Shown here piece after piece: positions 6,301 to 15,600 of a stretch of DNA of 16,270 bases. The first letter of the stretch is position 1, and every line of letters starts with the position of its first letter. A program made the position numbers and the translations under genes. This DNA comes from JBDRNO01 sp043811005 (GTDB lineage Bacteria > Bacteroidota > Bacteroidia > NORP154). The DNA is taken from positions 1 through 16,270 of the forward strand of contig JBDRNO010000048.1 in the NCBI GenBank assembly GCA_043811005.1, written 5' to 3'. Under the pieces are notes generated by a model. The model had not been told where the DNA came from, did no database searches, and worked only from the letters and a program-made list of their open reading frames with translations.

Positions 6301-8030
6301 CCACGGATTATGTGACCCTTGTAGACTGGAAGGGGGCGGCAATAACGCCTGCGCCCGATGCCAATTCACTTTCGGCCGACCCTCAATTTGTTGCTGCGGG
6401 AACTGATTTTCACCTTAAGTCAACATTCGGCCATTGGACCGCGGCGGGATGGGTAAAGGACGCAACGACCAGCCCCTGCATTGATGCAGGCACTCCGTAT
6501 TCAACCGGTGTTAAATATACCTACTATGATAACGAGCCCCAGCCTAACGGCAGCCGCGTGAATATGGGAGCTTATGCTAATACCAATCAAGCCTCAGTAA
6601 GCGGAAATATGACGCCCGATATACCTGCTGCTCTTTCCCAGTTGGACCCTAACTGGCAGCAAATTCCATTTGGCAACTGGATAAATTATCAGCAGGCAAG
6701 GGCTACATTTACTCTGTTAGACCCGGCCGGGGATTTAGTGCAGTTTAATATACAGTTCAGCACCTATACTGATTTCTCATACAATTTTATCAATTCAACA
6801 AATCCAGCCACTGCCACGCTTTCAAACGGCGCCACGAATTTTCTGACTCCACTTTTGTCTGAAGGAACCTGGTACTGGAGGGTCCGGTGTATTGACGTTG
6901 GAGGAGCGGTAAGCGACTACTCGTCTGCCACTGTAGTTAATGGCCGGCATTTTGGAGTTGATGTTTCCTCGCCTTCAGTGCCTGTTCTCTCATCTCCTCT
7001 TGATAACTTTACCACAAGTCAGTTGTTAATAAACTTTAACTGGTCTGCATCGGTTGACAATCTGTCAGGTGTATATGGATATGGAATAAGAGTATCAACT
7101 TCAGATAGTTTCGCCGGTACAGTCTATAGTTCTTTTACTGCCAATACTTTTGCTTCGTTTATGTTACCGGAAGGGCAATGGTATTGGACAGTTCGCTCAT
7201 CTGATACAGCCGGGTGTTATAGTAATTGGGCAAGCACATTTAGTGTGATAGTTGACACAAGCCCGCCGTCTGCAATAACAACATTATCAGCATTACAAAC
7301 AAATTATGTTGATGAAATAAAATTGACCTGGTCTGCAATGGGAGATGATGGGACGATAGGAAATATAACGAGTGGAAAATATAGAATACAATATTCATCA
7401 GAAACATCCGTTAACTGGAATGTAAATAATTATATCGTAGAATATCCTACAGATACAATAGTAAACGAGGTACAAACGAAAGTAATAACAGGCTTAGAAT
7501 ATAGTGCAACATATTATTTTTGTATCTGGACTGCGGATAAAACAAATAACTGGTCCACATATATAGATACAGTGAGTTGTTTAACTCCGGAGTTGATATT
7601 AAGTATAGAAATACTGACGACATATTATCATTTTGGGAGTTTAGAGAAGAGTAGTGTAGTGGTTAGTGGGACCTCATTAATAGTTAAAAATGCAGGAAAT
7701 GTATATGAGACATATTCGTTATTAGGATCAAGTTCAACCAGGTGGGATATAGGGACAGAATCAGGAGTAGATCAATTTGTATTATCCGCAGGATTTCATG
7801 GAGTTCAACCTTCAACAGATTCATTTAAGGATGAAGATAAATTGAAAAGGAGTCCGGATGTACCGGTGGTATGCAGTGAAACAGTATTTTCCATAGATGG
7901 AACCCAAAGAGGTAATCAGGTAGATGTGGATGCCGAAAGGAATTTATGGCTGATGATAAAAATGCCGTCCGCGACAACGACTTTAAATAAACAAGAAATG
8001 ACAATAACAATAACAGCAGAAAAGCAGTAG
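3336..8030 (+). CDS. Large secreted multidomain protein: CARDB, FN3-like, beta-helix and other beta-sandwich domains (1564 aa)
   Basis: The start at 3336 has AGGGA six bases upstream; ATG 3357, just past the hsdM remnant stop, is an alternative. A signal peptide covers about residues 11-39 (hydrophobic VFMIILLIGFSAIL, cleavage near WCA). Domains, by pattern: an N-terminal beta domain 40-205; CARDB 207-245 and 407-478, split by an inserted domain at about 250-405; fibronectin-III-like 483-600 and 619-730 (TYYFAIKTVD, TYYFAIKAFD); a parallel beta-helix of the DUF1565 kind 744-1080 (GINFTGTKEHGIFI, VRNCIFHD, CIDAG); two further beta-sandwiches 1093-1307 (EGTWYWRVR, EGQWYWTVR); FN3-like 1310-1418; and a C-terminal beta domain 1421-1564. 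No catalytic residues are obvious. A cell-surface or matrix protein that binds polymers or partners is likely by inference. No sorting signal or anchor is evident. Confidence 0.9.
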   Translation: MRMKEANMQAKCAVIRRVFMIILLIGFSAILEKSMLWCAPVIYDFSFGSGTIRWAYESVSGDFTDPTGGTEFTGVKYSSAAFSDNVRAATAGSGKAAIVAQRFLFKINDSTSIARMCISWEGYTAAPATTGKTPLFYVWNFNTTSWLLIQTGTAQTSDQTLWTEFTSNIDYYVQQSSCHIKVTCPAQAGQESNVFTDYVKVDTYGYPDLTLNSSDISFSNTLPAPGDVITISATVRNNGESVLSPIGSIFDNFETGGSVSAGVYLNQWIGQKFDVPRDLCLSKASLYIADLGASASDDITVDIRKDNNSAPGTGSDNLLASKTLDSSLTSLGWQDFTFDSPPLLTAGNIYWITLANNNATSANAYSYYLQNPATLDEIAISANQGASWTGMPSYDYCGYFRVYDSTTVTVQIYDGDPDSGGSLIAVKSAFPIAGGSTSLISTTWTYTAGSHNIYIKIDPAGSITETNESNNKVYNTVSAETTAPNAITNLSALTGVDGTEIKLSWVAPGDDGISGDNTSRAKYILHYATFSCESAGSTAAWWFGVNVSTYTQYWAVSPQGTKEDKIIGGGMFTPGSTYYFAIKTVDKCLNVSNIDDNAWTQATQAKTYAQNGVQDLIPPAAISNLTAITGSAEGTIQLTWTATGDDGNVGTAFGYLVKYATFQITTSNFYNPNVSTYTDASSWMPISSGGSESKVISGLTGGVTYYFAIKAFDNDYAPNYTSWDTGTPSDGVNDKNSARPKRNQIYYVNSLAPDDSGVPGSDPAILDNCWKTIGKAFSDLQANVSNDLTGFGSFVIQIQNSADYIEGVMLNNLTTTPNDGLTIRSAKDTRPEWKNNTSNILFCNYDSKNSYGALYISIPFVTIEGINFTGTKEHGIFINASTITVRNCIFHDLGVSRGNYNHSSIAIYQTTTGCEFYDNTFYNVICCFRFVSGPFKVRNNTFCINDISTEVEVVFLCYDGPGNGIPDSNYNIFQIATGGAIARAPWTVPTDYVTLVDWKGAAITPAPDANSLSADPQFVAAGTDFHLKSTFGHWTAAGWVKDATTSPCIDAGTPYSTGVKYTYYDNEPQPNGSRVNMGAYANTNQASVSGNMTPDIPAALSQLDPNWQQIPFGNWINYQQARATFTLLDPAGDLVQFNIQFSTYTDFSYNFINSTNPATATLSNGATNFLTPLLSEGTWYWRVRCIDVGGAVSDYSSATVVNGRHFGVDVSSPSVPVLSSPLDNFTTSQLLINFNWSASVDNLSGVYGYGIRVSTSDSFAGTVYSSFTANTFASFMLPEGQWYWTVRSSDTAGCYSNWASTFSVIVDTSPPSAITTLSALQTNYVDEIKLTWSAMGDDGTIGNITSGKYRIQYSSETSVNWNVNNYIVEYPTDTIVNEVQTKVITGLEYSATYYFCIWTADKTNNWSTYIDTVSCLTPELILSIEILTTYYHFGSLEKSSVVVSGTSLIVKNAGNVYETYSLLGSSSTRWDIGTESGVDQFVLSAGFHGVQPSTDSFKDEDKLKRSPDVPVVCSETVFSIDGTQRGNQVDVDAERNLWLMIKMPSATTTLNKQEMTITITAEKQ

Positions 8031-8060
8031 TAGGGAATTTATCATATAGGAAAAAAAGTT

Positions 8061-8092
8061 GATGAGATTGTTTCGCTATCGCTCGCATATAT
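8061..8092. repeat. Degenerate copy of the GAGATTGCTTCG-type palindromic repeat
   Basis: GATGAGATTGTTTCG followed by CTATCGCTCGCA resembles, in reverse orientation, the repeat found twice inside the giant reading frame at 10256-10330. It lies about 30 bp after the stop of the secreted-protein gene. The match is partial. Confidence 0.5.
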
Positions 8093-8130
8093 GAAAAAAC
8101 ACAATTGTATAAGTTATTTTTTAAATATTT

Positions 8131-8571
8131 TTAATTAAAAAAATAAAAGCACATAATTTTTTCAAACAATATTTTTCTTATAAAATTAATAACAGTACAA
8201 TGATGTAATATCCTATCCAATATTGCTGCTGCAATTATATTATTATTAAATATTTCACTCCATTCTGCAAATCCTTTATTTGAAGTTATTATTGTTGATT
8301 TCTTTTCATATCTTCTTGATATCAATTTGAAAAACAGATTTGCTCCTTGTTTATCTAATGGTAAATAACCAATCTCATCTAATTATTAACAAACTATATG
8401 CTGATAATTTTTTTATTTTGTTTCTAATTGATTTTCATAATGTGCTTTATTTAATTGCATAACTAATTTATTACAATTAATGTAATAAGTAGAAAATTTG
8501 TGTTTTAATACTTCCAAACCTAAACCTATTGCTAAATGTGTTTTTCCTACACCTGGAGATTCTAATAATAT
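8131..8571 (-). pseudogene. istB: Decayed IS21-family helper ATPase gene (istB)
   Basis: Reading down from 8571, the frame gives LLESPGVGKTHLAIGLGLE (Walker A GVGKTH), then YINCNKLVMQLNKAHYENQ, then after two frame changes LLIIDEIGYLPLDKQGANLF (Walker B DEIGY), LISRRYEKKSTIITSNKGF, AEWSEIF and AAAILDRILHHCTVIN. This is the ordered signature of the IstB/DnaC-like AAA+ helper of IS21 transposons. The N-terminal part before the P-loop is missing. A base has been lost near the ETK codons and another gained before DEIG, creating in-frame stops; the C-terminal tail is also corrupted. No istA or terminal inverted repeats are visible, so the element cannot transpose by itself. Confidence 0.88.
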
Positions 8572-8842
8572 TTACAGCAGGCAGAGGCAGTCAAATTTTT
8601 ACGAAAAAAATACGAGTATACTTTATAGTATTTAAGGACTATTATTGGCAGTAAAAAATTTTTGTCGAATTTCAAATCCTATTGCAAAATATGAGTTTAA
8701 CAAAATATCACAAATAATTTACATTTATTTTTATTTTATTTCACAATTATAAAATATTATATTATTATTAAGTTAATAAACTTTATTATATGTAACAAAT
8801 GACATTCATTATGTTTTTCTGAAAATTTTAAGTAGTCTTTTT
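8572..8842. other. AT-rich leader region before the giant reading frame
   Basis: About 270 bp, very AT-rich, with no open frame I can assign. Several TATAAT-like stretches occur but none is paired with a convincing -35 box. The ribosome site before ATG 8843 is weak (TTTTAAGTAGTC). The junction near 8572 marks the truncated end of istB. Confidence 0.5.
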
Positions 8843-9688
8843 ATGGAAATTAAATTAAAAAAAATCATATCAGTTATTACTCTAACCTGCTTCCTGGTAT
8901 CGAGTGTGTTTGGTGAACTTCTCAATGCAACTTTAGCAATGAAAGTTGAGCCGAGAAAACACGAACAAATACTGGAAGATTTTGTTATTCCTCCGGGATA
9001 TGGAAGATGCACGGATAGTAAACTATTTGATAGTAAACAGATAGTAATAAACATCCAGGACCTGCATTGTCACCCCGAAGTTCAAAGAAACATTTCAAAT
9101 ATTCTGGAAAGCTTAAACAAGAAATATGGCCTTAAAAACATCTATGTAGAAGGTGGTTATGGGAGTATAGATACCTCCTGGATTTGTAATATAAAAGATA
9201 AAAAAGTTAAAAAAGAAATTATCGAAAATCTCATTGACCAGGGACGACTTACCGGAACCGAATATTATTCTGTCATTTCAAACAAACCAAATCTGCTAAA
9301 AGGTATTGAGGATGAAGCAATTCATAAAGCAAATATTGTCAGATTAGGGAAAATTCTTAATAAAAAAGAACATTTTGAAAAAAAGATTCAGGAATTAAAT
9401 AAAACTCTTGAATTTATGAAAGCAAAATATATCAGCTCAAGAAACAGAAGCTTTAACAATCTTATTGAAAAATATAAATCAAGTGATATATCAACAGAAA
9501 AATACTATGAGTTTTTAGGTAAATGCATTGAAACTATAAATAAAAAACCAGAAAAATTTAATAATATATTAAGTATAACAATTGATAATTATCCAAATAT
9601 AAAGACTTATTTTGAAGCAATGCACCAGGAAAAAAAGCTCAAATATAAAAGAATATCACGACAGCTTCAAAAATTTATTGAAGTTTAA
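8843..9688 (+). CDS. N-terminal part of giant exported protein: signal peptide and first half of a TraB/TIKI-like domain, ended by in-frame TAA
   Basis: ATG 8843 begins a signal peptide (MEIKLKKIISVITLTCFLVS, cleavage probably near residue 24-32) and 281 codons before TAA 9686-9688. Residues 66-170 carry IVINIQDLHCHPEVQRNISN, then NIYVEGGYGSIDTSW and later LKGIEDEAIHKANI. These resemble the N-terminal motif half of the TraB/PrgY/TIKI hydrolase-like superfamily (G-x-x-H or similar, then V-x-V-E). The matching C-terminal motif (VVIVTGGFHSEGL) lies in the same frame 243 codons past the stop, so this piece is half a domain rather than a complete protein. Either the gene is newly inactivated, the stop is read through, or the base is an assembly error. 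The family assignment is by motif and is moderately sure. Confidence 0.75.
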   Translation: MEIKLKKIISVITLTCFLVSSVFGELLNATLAMKVEPRKHEQILEDFVIPPGYGRCTDSKLFDSKQIVINIQDLHCHPEVQRNISNILESLNKKYGLKNIYVEGGYGSIDTSWICNIKDKKVKKEIIENLIDQGRLTGTEYYSVISNKPNLLKGIEDEAIHKANIVRLGKILNKKEHFEKKIQELNKTLEFMKAKYISSRNRSFNNLIEKYKSSDISTEKYYEFLGKCIETINKKPEKFNNILSITIDNYPNIKTYFEAMHQEKKLKYKRISRQLQKFIEV

Positions 9689-12600
9689 AAATCAGAACTG
9701 CCATATTATATTTATACATCTCTTATTGATAAAACTGACAATTTCTCAAAAAAAGATAGTTATGTCCATATTGGAAAGATTGCTCAAACGCCAAATATCA
9801 AAGCTCAATACCAGACTTACTACCCGGACCTCTACAAATTTTTTGAATATACAGATAAAAACCAAAATATCAATCCTTTAAGATTGATAGAAGAAGAAAA
9901 AAGGTTAGTAGAGGAACTAAGAATAGCATTTTCAAAAGATATATCCGAGCTGGAAGTGTCCTTCCTGGCAGATTTTTATAGTTATTTCAAAGACTATTTA
10001 TTAAACACATTATCTATAGATGATTATAAATATTTCATCCTTAAATTTGATAAGTTCAAATCAGTCTGGAATAAATATGCATTTAACAGCAGTATTGATG
10101 AATTAGCAGAAGATTTTAATTTGTTAAATGAATACTATGAATCAAATTGTAAAAGAAATTATTCATTCCTGAAAAACATCCCGGAAATATCCCAAAATAT
10201 TCATTTTCAAGAGATTCCTGAAAATAAAAATAATAACATATCTACTCAACCACAAATGTCATTGCAAGGAGCATCCACGACGAAGCAATCTTCAATGTCA
10301 TTGCGAGGAGCTTCAGCGACGAAGCAATCTCAACCTTTAAATACTAACTTTTCAAACCTGAACAAAACACTTTCTGAAGTATTAAAAAATTCAAAAATCG
10401 TAGTAATAGTTACCGGTGGATTTCATTCCGAAGGTCTAAAAAGCTTATTGCAGGATAAAAAAATATCATACCTTACTATTACCCCGAATGTAATTCAAGA
10501 TACAAGTATATCAAACAGTATATATTCAACATTGGCAAAAAAGCAAGCCAAACTATTTGGCTCTCAAGCTCTTGCTTTAGCATTAGGTTCCACGGATGCA
10601 AAAGTCATTTCAGTTACAAAAGAAAAAATAACTTTAGAAATTGATGGAGAAATCATAACATTGTTAAGAAACCAGGTAAAAAATAAATTTACACTTTCCC
10701 AGAAACTACAAAAAACTATAAATATTGCAAATAAAACATTGGATAAAACCGCGATAGAATTAGCAGTGAATGACGCTCTAACTATTACTGAAAAGATACT
10801 ATCGTTTACAAATCCTTTAATGACCAGCGAATTAATATATCAGTTGGTTAAACTTTTCTCTCACTGGTCAAGTTCAAAAGGCATTTTTGGAGGTACTGGA
10901 TTAATCTGGTCAATTGCAAGTGATCCAAAAGTGCAAGAAGTTATTACTAAAAGAGAAAATATATCTGTAGAGGAGTTAAATCAGCTCTCAGATTATTTCC
11001 AGGAAGTAATTAAAACTCATGCATTAAATCAGGAAAGGATTAATGAGATTTCAAAAAAAAGTGCTCTTATCGCTGCCATTATTAATGTACCTGGAATGCA
11101 GGCTTTCATTAATTCATTAGCTACTTTAAAGGAAAAGGCAGACACCTATGAAGGTCTTGCAAGATTTAATCTACAGAATTCTGATAAAACAAAGCTTCGG
11201 TTAACATCCACAGAGGAGTTGATAGAGGACTCTCGTAAAGGTCAAGCTGTCGGACTTGCCGGTTGGTTTGTTAAAAATTTTGGTGAGATTGGAGCTTCAA
11301 TTGTCGAAGAACTTGGAATAGAAACGCATAATAAAAACATAAGACAAGTGTCTCGCCTGTCTGATTCCAACAATAAAAAAGGACCATTAAAAGTATTTAT
11401 ACAAGGCAGATTACTACCTGTCATGAGTTTTGCTGTATCTTTTGTGTTAACTCATTATTTCGGTTTTGATGCAAGACTTTTGATACCATTAGCAATAGTC
11501 ATAGCCGGCTGGATAAAAGGCCAGTCGATGTTTGTAAAAGGTCACAGAAATATTACTATTAAACAAACTATTACGAGAACTATTGGAACGATAATTCTAA
11601 ACGCAGTATCCATATCTTCAGCATTTTTATTAATAAACACATTTATCCCTCCTGATTTCAATCTTGTCTCATGCATTATAGGTACAGTAGCTATATTAAT
11701 AGGTACAATAGCCGGTGTTATTACTCACACTATTTGGAACCTTATTATGCCTGAAAACGTCCGTCTTATTATTAAAAAAGCCGAAGAATTTGCATTTAAG
11801 CCAGAAAAAAAACGAAACTTATCTAAAATTTCTCCTGAACAAAAAAAATTGAATGATGAAGTTTTTGAGAAGCTTGGATTTCATGATAAAGCAGGTAAAG
11901 ATAAGTATACACAATTCCAGAAATTTACTAATGCACTGGAATTTTTTGACCGATGGCTTCCTGAAAATTTTCTTAATGCAGCACAACATATATTTTCAAT
12001 GCGCACAAGCGAACGGTTTTCAAAAGCTGTTTTATCGATAACCGATATATTACGCGACAAAAAAATAGAGAACCCGTTTATTCAGGCGACACTTTTTGTA
12101 TTTTACCAATATTATTTTGATTTGTGCGGTATAACTAATATTGAAGACATCTACTTTAATAATGGATATTTTAAAGATTTAATTCAAACCCATAGATTAG
12201 ATCCTAAAGTATTAAAGATCCTGTTGAATGTTGATAATATTAAGCTGGATTTTGAAATTGAACAACTAATAGCACGCGCTCTGGCAACAAACGAGCCTGT
12301 ACTGTTTGAAGAGCAACCAGGTAGTGACCTTCAATTTATGAGAGCTCTCAAAAGTGTAACGGGAAAGATAAATGCCAAAGTAGATATTATGTGGGCACAC
12401 CCATTTACTGACGAAAGCCAGATAATAGGCCATAAAGTTCAAAAGAAAGGTGAAAAAAAACTTGTTTTAGGTTATGGCGAACTTATGTGGACAATTATTG
12501 AAGCTCAAAATGAAATTGAAAAGGCAAAATTAGAAAATCGTCCACCAAGAAAACACATTCTTCTTATAAAAAACGTTGAAGCTATAGACAGTGAAGTACG

Positions 12601-15600
12601 TTCGCAACTGCAGGAACTTTTGAGGGTTCGCGAAACTAATCATCGTGACTTTGGTCTTGTAAAACTTCCTGACAATTTTCAAATCATGTTTACAAAAGCT
12701 TCCAGTGCAAATCTTGAAGATGACTCATTCTATGATCGAGTTATCTCTAAAACAGTGTCTCCCCAGGATTATCCTGGCCCTCATCCACTAGAAATACCTT
12801 TTTTTATCGAGGTCAATGAAACAAATTTTACAAATTATATACACTTGGAAGCTAAAGACAATAAATTATTTCTTGTAATTGATAAATATGGAATTTCACC
12901 TTTACGGATACCGTTATCAAAGAGCAAATTTAAAGGTATTGATGTCAGATTATCAGGTGAAGAACTAGTTTATGAAATATATAATCGCACAGGCCTTGTA
13001 ATAGATTTTGATACCATATGCATGCTGTGCGCGATGCAATTTGCAGTTAATGATAAAATGACAGTCCTGCGTATAGAAGGTCCTACAGGTGTAGGGAAAA
13101 CTTATACAGCTTCAAAATTTGCTGCACTTCGTGGTAGTTCATTTGTCAGCCAACCAACAAGCGAAGGTTCTCATCTCTCAGATCTAATAGGAGGTTTTGA
13201 ACAGGATGAAGATGGCAACCTGCGTTTCAACGGTGAAACTTCTGTCAAAGAACAGCTTGAGAAAGGTGGGGTGGTAGCATTAAGTGAACTCAATACACTT
13301 TTGGACACTAATGAAAAAGCAAGCATTGCCTGGTGGTTGGTTCAAATAGCAGAAGCTGAGCCTGATAAAGACGGTTATAAAACTATATATCTTACAGAAG
13401 TACCTACAGAAAAAGGAAAAGAGCGTTACTCAATTCGCATTCATCCAGAATCTCTTATAGTTGTGGATACAAACCCGGAAGGCGATTATACACAACGCGG
13501 GGCGTTCCCGGATATTTTCAAGAAATATGTCCAGCGTCTTACTGTCAGCCCATTTATCAGTGGCAAGAAAGAGAAGGAAAATTCAGAAAAAACGAAATTA
13601 AAACGCTACACTGAATTGTTCTTGCGAAATGATATTGTTATTGATAGCAAAATTAAAGCAAAAGGCATAGCAGACAAAGATTTGTGTAAAGAACTTTCCG
13701 ACCAGATTTCTAATATATACTGGAGTGTGGTATCTGAATATATAAACGGTAAATTTGGAACTGGTGAAACCAGTATATTTTCTGCACGTGAACTTAAACG
13801 TATATGCGAAGATGTATTATATGAACTTGAAAAAGGTGTTGATAAAGACAAAGCTCTTTTACAAGCTATTCGGAACCATCTTATTTACTGCTGGCCGAAT
13901 GATAGTGACAGAAACGTAGTAGCAACTCTACATTTAGACAAAATGCTGCCACAACCCAAATCAGACAAATCTTTCTTAAACCAATCGCTGGCTAACAAGA
14001 AGCTGTCAGATATTATCGATATAAACAGTGAGATCAGCCTGGGGGATATCCGAAATAAAATAGCTTTATTAAAAGGTTTAAATAATAAGTTAATAAACAC
14101 CATAGGTTTAGACGAATTTATATCAGACCAAGTATTGAACAAAAAGAGGCCGGTAAATATCCGTATTTCACCTGAAACAAACCTCCATGCAGAACTTGAA
14201 TCTTTTAGAGCAAACCATCCGGATGTTAAGATGAAAATTATACCATGCACAGCTCAAACAGATAGATTTATATTAGAAGGTGGAAAAGTTCCAACTCCTG
14301 ATGGCAAGAGTACGAAGTTTGAAGATGGGATATTAGGTCGCCTGTCAAAAGAAGCTAAAAATAATCCGGGCAAGCAGTTTATATATTTTATGGAAAATGC
14401 ACATAATTTGAGGGCTGAAGAAGCAGTCTCATTAAATGAAGTCCAGCAGACACGAACTTATCATCCGCGTGGCAGAAAAGAGGAGATTCAGCTTCCAGGT
14501 AATGCACATTTTATAATTGTTACACGCAAAGCTTTACCCTGGTCACCGGCAGAACAATCGCGATATACCACTATTGCTTATAAGCAGGATTTCAATAAAT
14601 ATGGCAACCAACTAATTAAAAAAGTTTTATTTCCTGTACTCTCAGAAAAACGAAATTTTCCGAAAGAACTATTTACATATCTTGAAAATATGATATTTAA
14701 AGCTTATTCTGATTTTGAAAAAGACATCTCTGATAGTCAGAAATATAATGTACGTTTATCAAATAGAAAGTTTGAACGCTACATAAATTCAATAAAAAAG
14801 CATATTGAAAATATTCCTGAAGGTAAACTGGATCATAAAACAATTTATACCATTGCAGAAGAATTGTTTAATGATATTTTTTTAGAAGGTTTAAATCCCG
14901 AGTCACAGAAAAATAAATATTGGGAACTGAAAGAAAAATTTATTCAAGCACATAGCTGGAAGGAAATATCCGGACAGCAAGTTAGTGATAATCCCGAAGC
15001 CCAGCTTGCGAAAGCAGAGGTTGATTTTCTTAATGCATCAAATGCTAAGGATATTGCAGAAAAAGAAAAAGCTATTGAAAAAATAAACAAAGTTTTATCA
15101 GAAAATTCTGATAGCTGGAATTGGGAAACGATGGAAAAAGAAAATCTAAAAACTGGTGATGTAGGTAAAGGTATGATACCTTCAATGATTATGGAATCAA
15201 CTCAAGATATGAAAATAAGAGCAAATGGTAATATTATTGTAAGAAGAGATGAGCAAGGAATAGCCTATATTATAATCCGTAATACAAATGGGACCTGGCA
15301 AGAAGAAAAAGAGCTTGGTGATGCATATAATGGAATTGAAATAAGTGCTGACGGTAGTGTTGTTGTATTAGTAGATAAGAATAGTATAGCCCACATAATA
15401 TACCAGGTTGAAAATAAAATCTGGCAAAAGGAAGAGTTTGGTGATGCATATAAAAAAATTATCTTGAGTGAAGATGGTAATTTGGTTATAAGAGTAAATA
15501 GATTTGGAAAAACATACATGAAAAGTTGTATTGACAAAAAAGAATGGCAAGAAGAGAAACAAATTGGAGATGCTTCCAATGGATTTGCAAGGAGTCAAGA

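Noticed and set aside
8774..8788. TAATAAA/TTTATTA inverted repeat upstream of the giant gene as an operator
   Set aside because: It is only A and T in a very AT-rich stretch and is expected by chance.
9612..9881. Frameshift into the overlapping 89-codon frame at the end of the N-terminal part
   Set aside because: Conserved-looking sequence continues in the original frame after TAA 9686, so the interruption is a nonsense codon and not a frameshift.
11242..14250. Minus-strand and alternate-frame open stretches of 60-121 codons inside the giant gene
   Set aside because: All are antisense or out-of-frame shadows of the long frame and have no recognisable domains.
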